This document shows, piece after piece, positions 4,802 to 5,771 of a stretch of 5,771 bases of DNA. The position numbers were made by a program, and so were the translations under genes. Where the stretch lies: the NCBI GenBank assembly GCA_051883695.1, contig JBJEUF010000016.1:1-5771 (forward strand). The letters run 5' to 3'. Each line of letters opens with the position of its first letter. Position 1 is the first letter of the stretch. Under the pieces are notes generated by a model. It worked only from the letters and a program-made list of their open reading frames with translations, had not been told where the DNA came from and ran no database searches. The stretch comes from UBA11524 sp051883695. GTDB taxonomy: Bacteria > Bacillota > Clostridia > Christensenellales > Aristaeellaceae.

Positions 4802-5771
4802 ATGTCTGAAGTCCAGAATACTCCCGTCCAAAACGCGCCCGCCGAGAAGAAGCCGGTCATCTTCTCCGGGATCCAGCCCTCCGGTACGCTGACCCTTGGC
4901 AACTACATCGGCGCGCTGCGAAACTTCTCCAGGCTGCAGGATGACTATGACTGCATCTACTCCATCGTGGACATGCACGCCATCACCGTCCGGCAGAACC
5001 CTGCGGAGCTGCGCCGCCGCTGCCTGGAGCTGGCTGCGCTCTACATCGCAAGCGGCATTGACCCCAGCAAGGCGCTGATCTACTGCCAGAGCCATGTTTC
5101 CGGCCATGCGGAGCTGGCATGGATCCTCAGCTGCTTCACCTATATGGGTGAGATGAACCGCATGACCCAGTTCAAGGACAAGTCCGCTAAGCACGCGGAC
5201 AACATCAACGTGGGCCTGTTCACCTACCCCGTGCTGATGGCGGCGGACATTCTGCTGTATCAGACCAATCTGGTGCCGGTCGGGCACGACCAGAAGCAGC
5301 ATCTGGAAATCTGCCGTGACATCGCCCAGCGCTTCAACAGCATTTATGGCGATGTGTTCACCATCCCCGAGGGCTATATCCCGAAGGTCGGCGCGCGCGT
5401 GATGAGCCTGCAGGAGCCGACGCGCAAGATGTCCAAGTCCGACCCGGAGGATACCTTCATCGCCCTGACGGACGACGCGGACACCATCCGCCGCAAGATC
5501 AGGCGTGCCGTGACGGACTCCGACGGCGAGATCCGCTTTGACCCGGAGAACAAGCCGGGGGTGTCTAACCTGCTGAGCATCATGAGCGCGCTGGGCGCGG
5601 GCGAAATTGACACGCTGGTGAACGAAATGCAGGGCCAGGGCTACGGCGTGCTGAAGGCCCGTGTGGCGGATTGCGTGATTGAGGCGCTGGCGCCCATGCA
5701 GGCGGAGTACAAGCGCCTGATTGGCGACAAGGGCTACCTGCAGGGCGTGCTGGATGAGAATGCCAGAACAG
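4802..5771 (+). CDS. trpS: Tryptophanyl-tRNA synthetase, 3' end cut by right edge
   Basis: This is a class I aminoacyl-tRNA synthetase that charges tRNA-Trp with tryptophan in the cytoplasm, using ATP. The first 323 residues are present, nearly all of a protein that is usually about 330-345 long. After a short polar extension (residues 2-17, SEVQNTPVQNAPAEKK) come SGIQPSGTLTLGNYIGAL (22-39), whose TLGNY replaces the HIGH signature as usual in TrpS, then VDMHAIT (56-62), the VGHDQKQHLE region (160-169), and KMSKS (209-213) for ATP binding. No stop or frame break occurs up to the edge. The ATG has AAGGAGG 7 nt upstream. Expression is controlled by the tryptophan T-box in its own leader, so it should rise when tRNA-Trp is uncharged. 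Divergent from the SH3-protein gene; no link in function to the pot operon is apparent. Confidence 0.97.
   Translation, partial: MSEVQNTPVQNAPAEKKPVIFSGIQPSGTLTLGNYIGALRNFSRLQDDYDCIYSIVDMHAITVRQNPAELRRRCLELAALYIASGIDPSKALIYCQSHVSGHAELAWILSCFTYMGEMNRMTQFKDKSAKHADNINVGLFTYPVLMAADILLYQTNLVPVGHDQKQHLEICRDIAQRFNSIYGDVFTIPEGYIPKVGARVMSLQEPTRKMSKSDPEDTFIALTDDADTIRRKIRRAVTDSDGEIRFDPENKPGVSNLLSIMSALGAGEIDTLVNEMQGQGYGVLKARVADCVIEALAPMQAEYKRLIGDKGYLQGVLDENART

Noticed and set aside
4781..5302. Open frame of 173 codons on the minus strand opposite the start of trpS
   Set aside because: It covers the trpS ribosome binding site and catalytic region on the opposite strand and has no promoter or ribosome binding site; trpS motifs explain the sequence.

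Overview
The window looks like chromosomal DNA from a GC-rich member of the Bacillota, most likely a gut-type Clostridia. The grounds are the strong AGGAGG-type ribosome binding sites, the sigma-A-like promoters with extended -10 elements, a T-box leader in front of a tRNA synthetase gene, a TTG-started XRE/cupin regulator next to a pot operon, and a secreted protein with SH3-like repeats. The genus cannot be told from the sequence alone.

Left part (1-3167, minus strand): a polyamine (spermidine/putrescine) ABC importer operon read right to left, in the order XRE-cupin regulator, potA (ATPase), potB (permease), potC (permease, cut by the window edge). The genes are packed tightly: 30 nt between regulator and potA, 2 nt between potA and potB, and a 4-nt ATGA overlap between potB and potC. 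A potD-like binding protein would be expected just beyond the left edge but is not seen. The operon has one clear promoter (-35 TTGACA, 17-nt spacer, TG-extended TTTAAT). Just downstream of the probable start point lies a perfect 7-5-7 inverted repeat, GGTTTAGCAAAACTAAACC, the best candidate operator for the regulator. A third copy of the GGTTTA half-site overlaps the -10 box 22 bp away.

Middle part (3274-4358, minus strand): a single-gene unit with its own promoter, a secreted protein carrying SH3-like modules and six cysteines after the signal peptide, and a 10-bp-stem intrinsic terminator that separates it from the pot operon.

Right part (4447-5771, plus strand): trpS (tryptophanyl-tRNA synthetase, cut by the right edge), transcribed divergently behind a complete T-box leader. 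The leader can be folded by eye: K-turn, stem I with a UGG (Trp) specifier, stem II, a probable IIA/B pseudoknot, a long stem III, and mutually exclusive antiterminator and terminator. The T-box bulge reads UGGC, whose variable base matches the G73 discriminator of bacterial tRNA-Trp, so two independent positions indicate tryptophan.

I see no mobile element, CRISPR array, rRNA or tRNA gene, and no convincing new biological system. The most interesting items are the operator layout of the regulator, an extra N-terminal membrane helix in PotB, the cysteine-rich secreted SH3 protein, and a duplicated 11-nt segment shared by stems II and III of the T-box leader.
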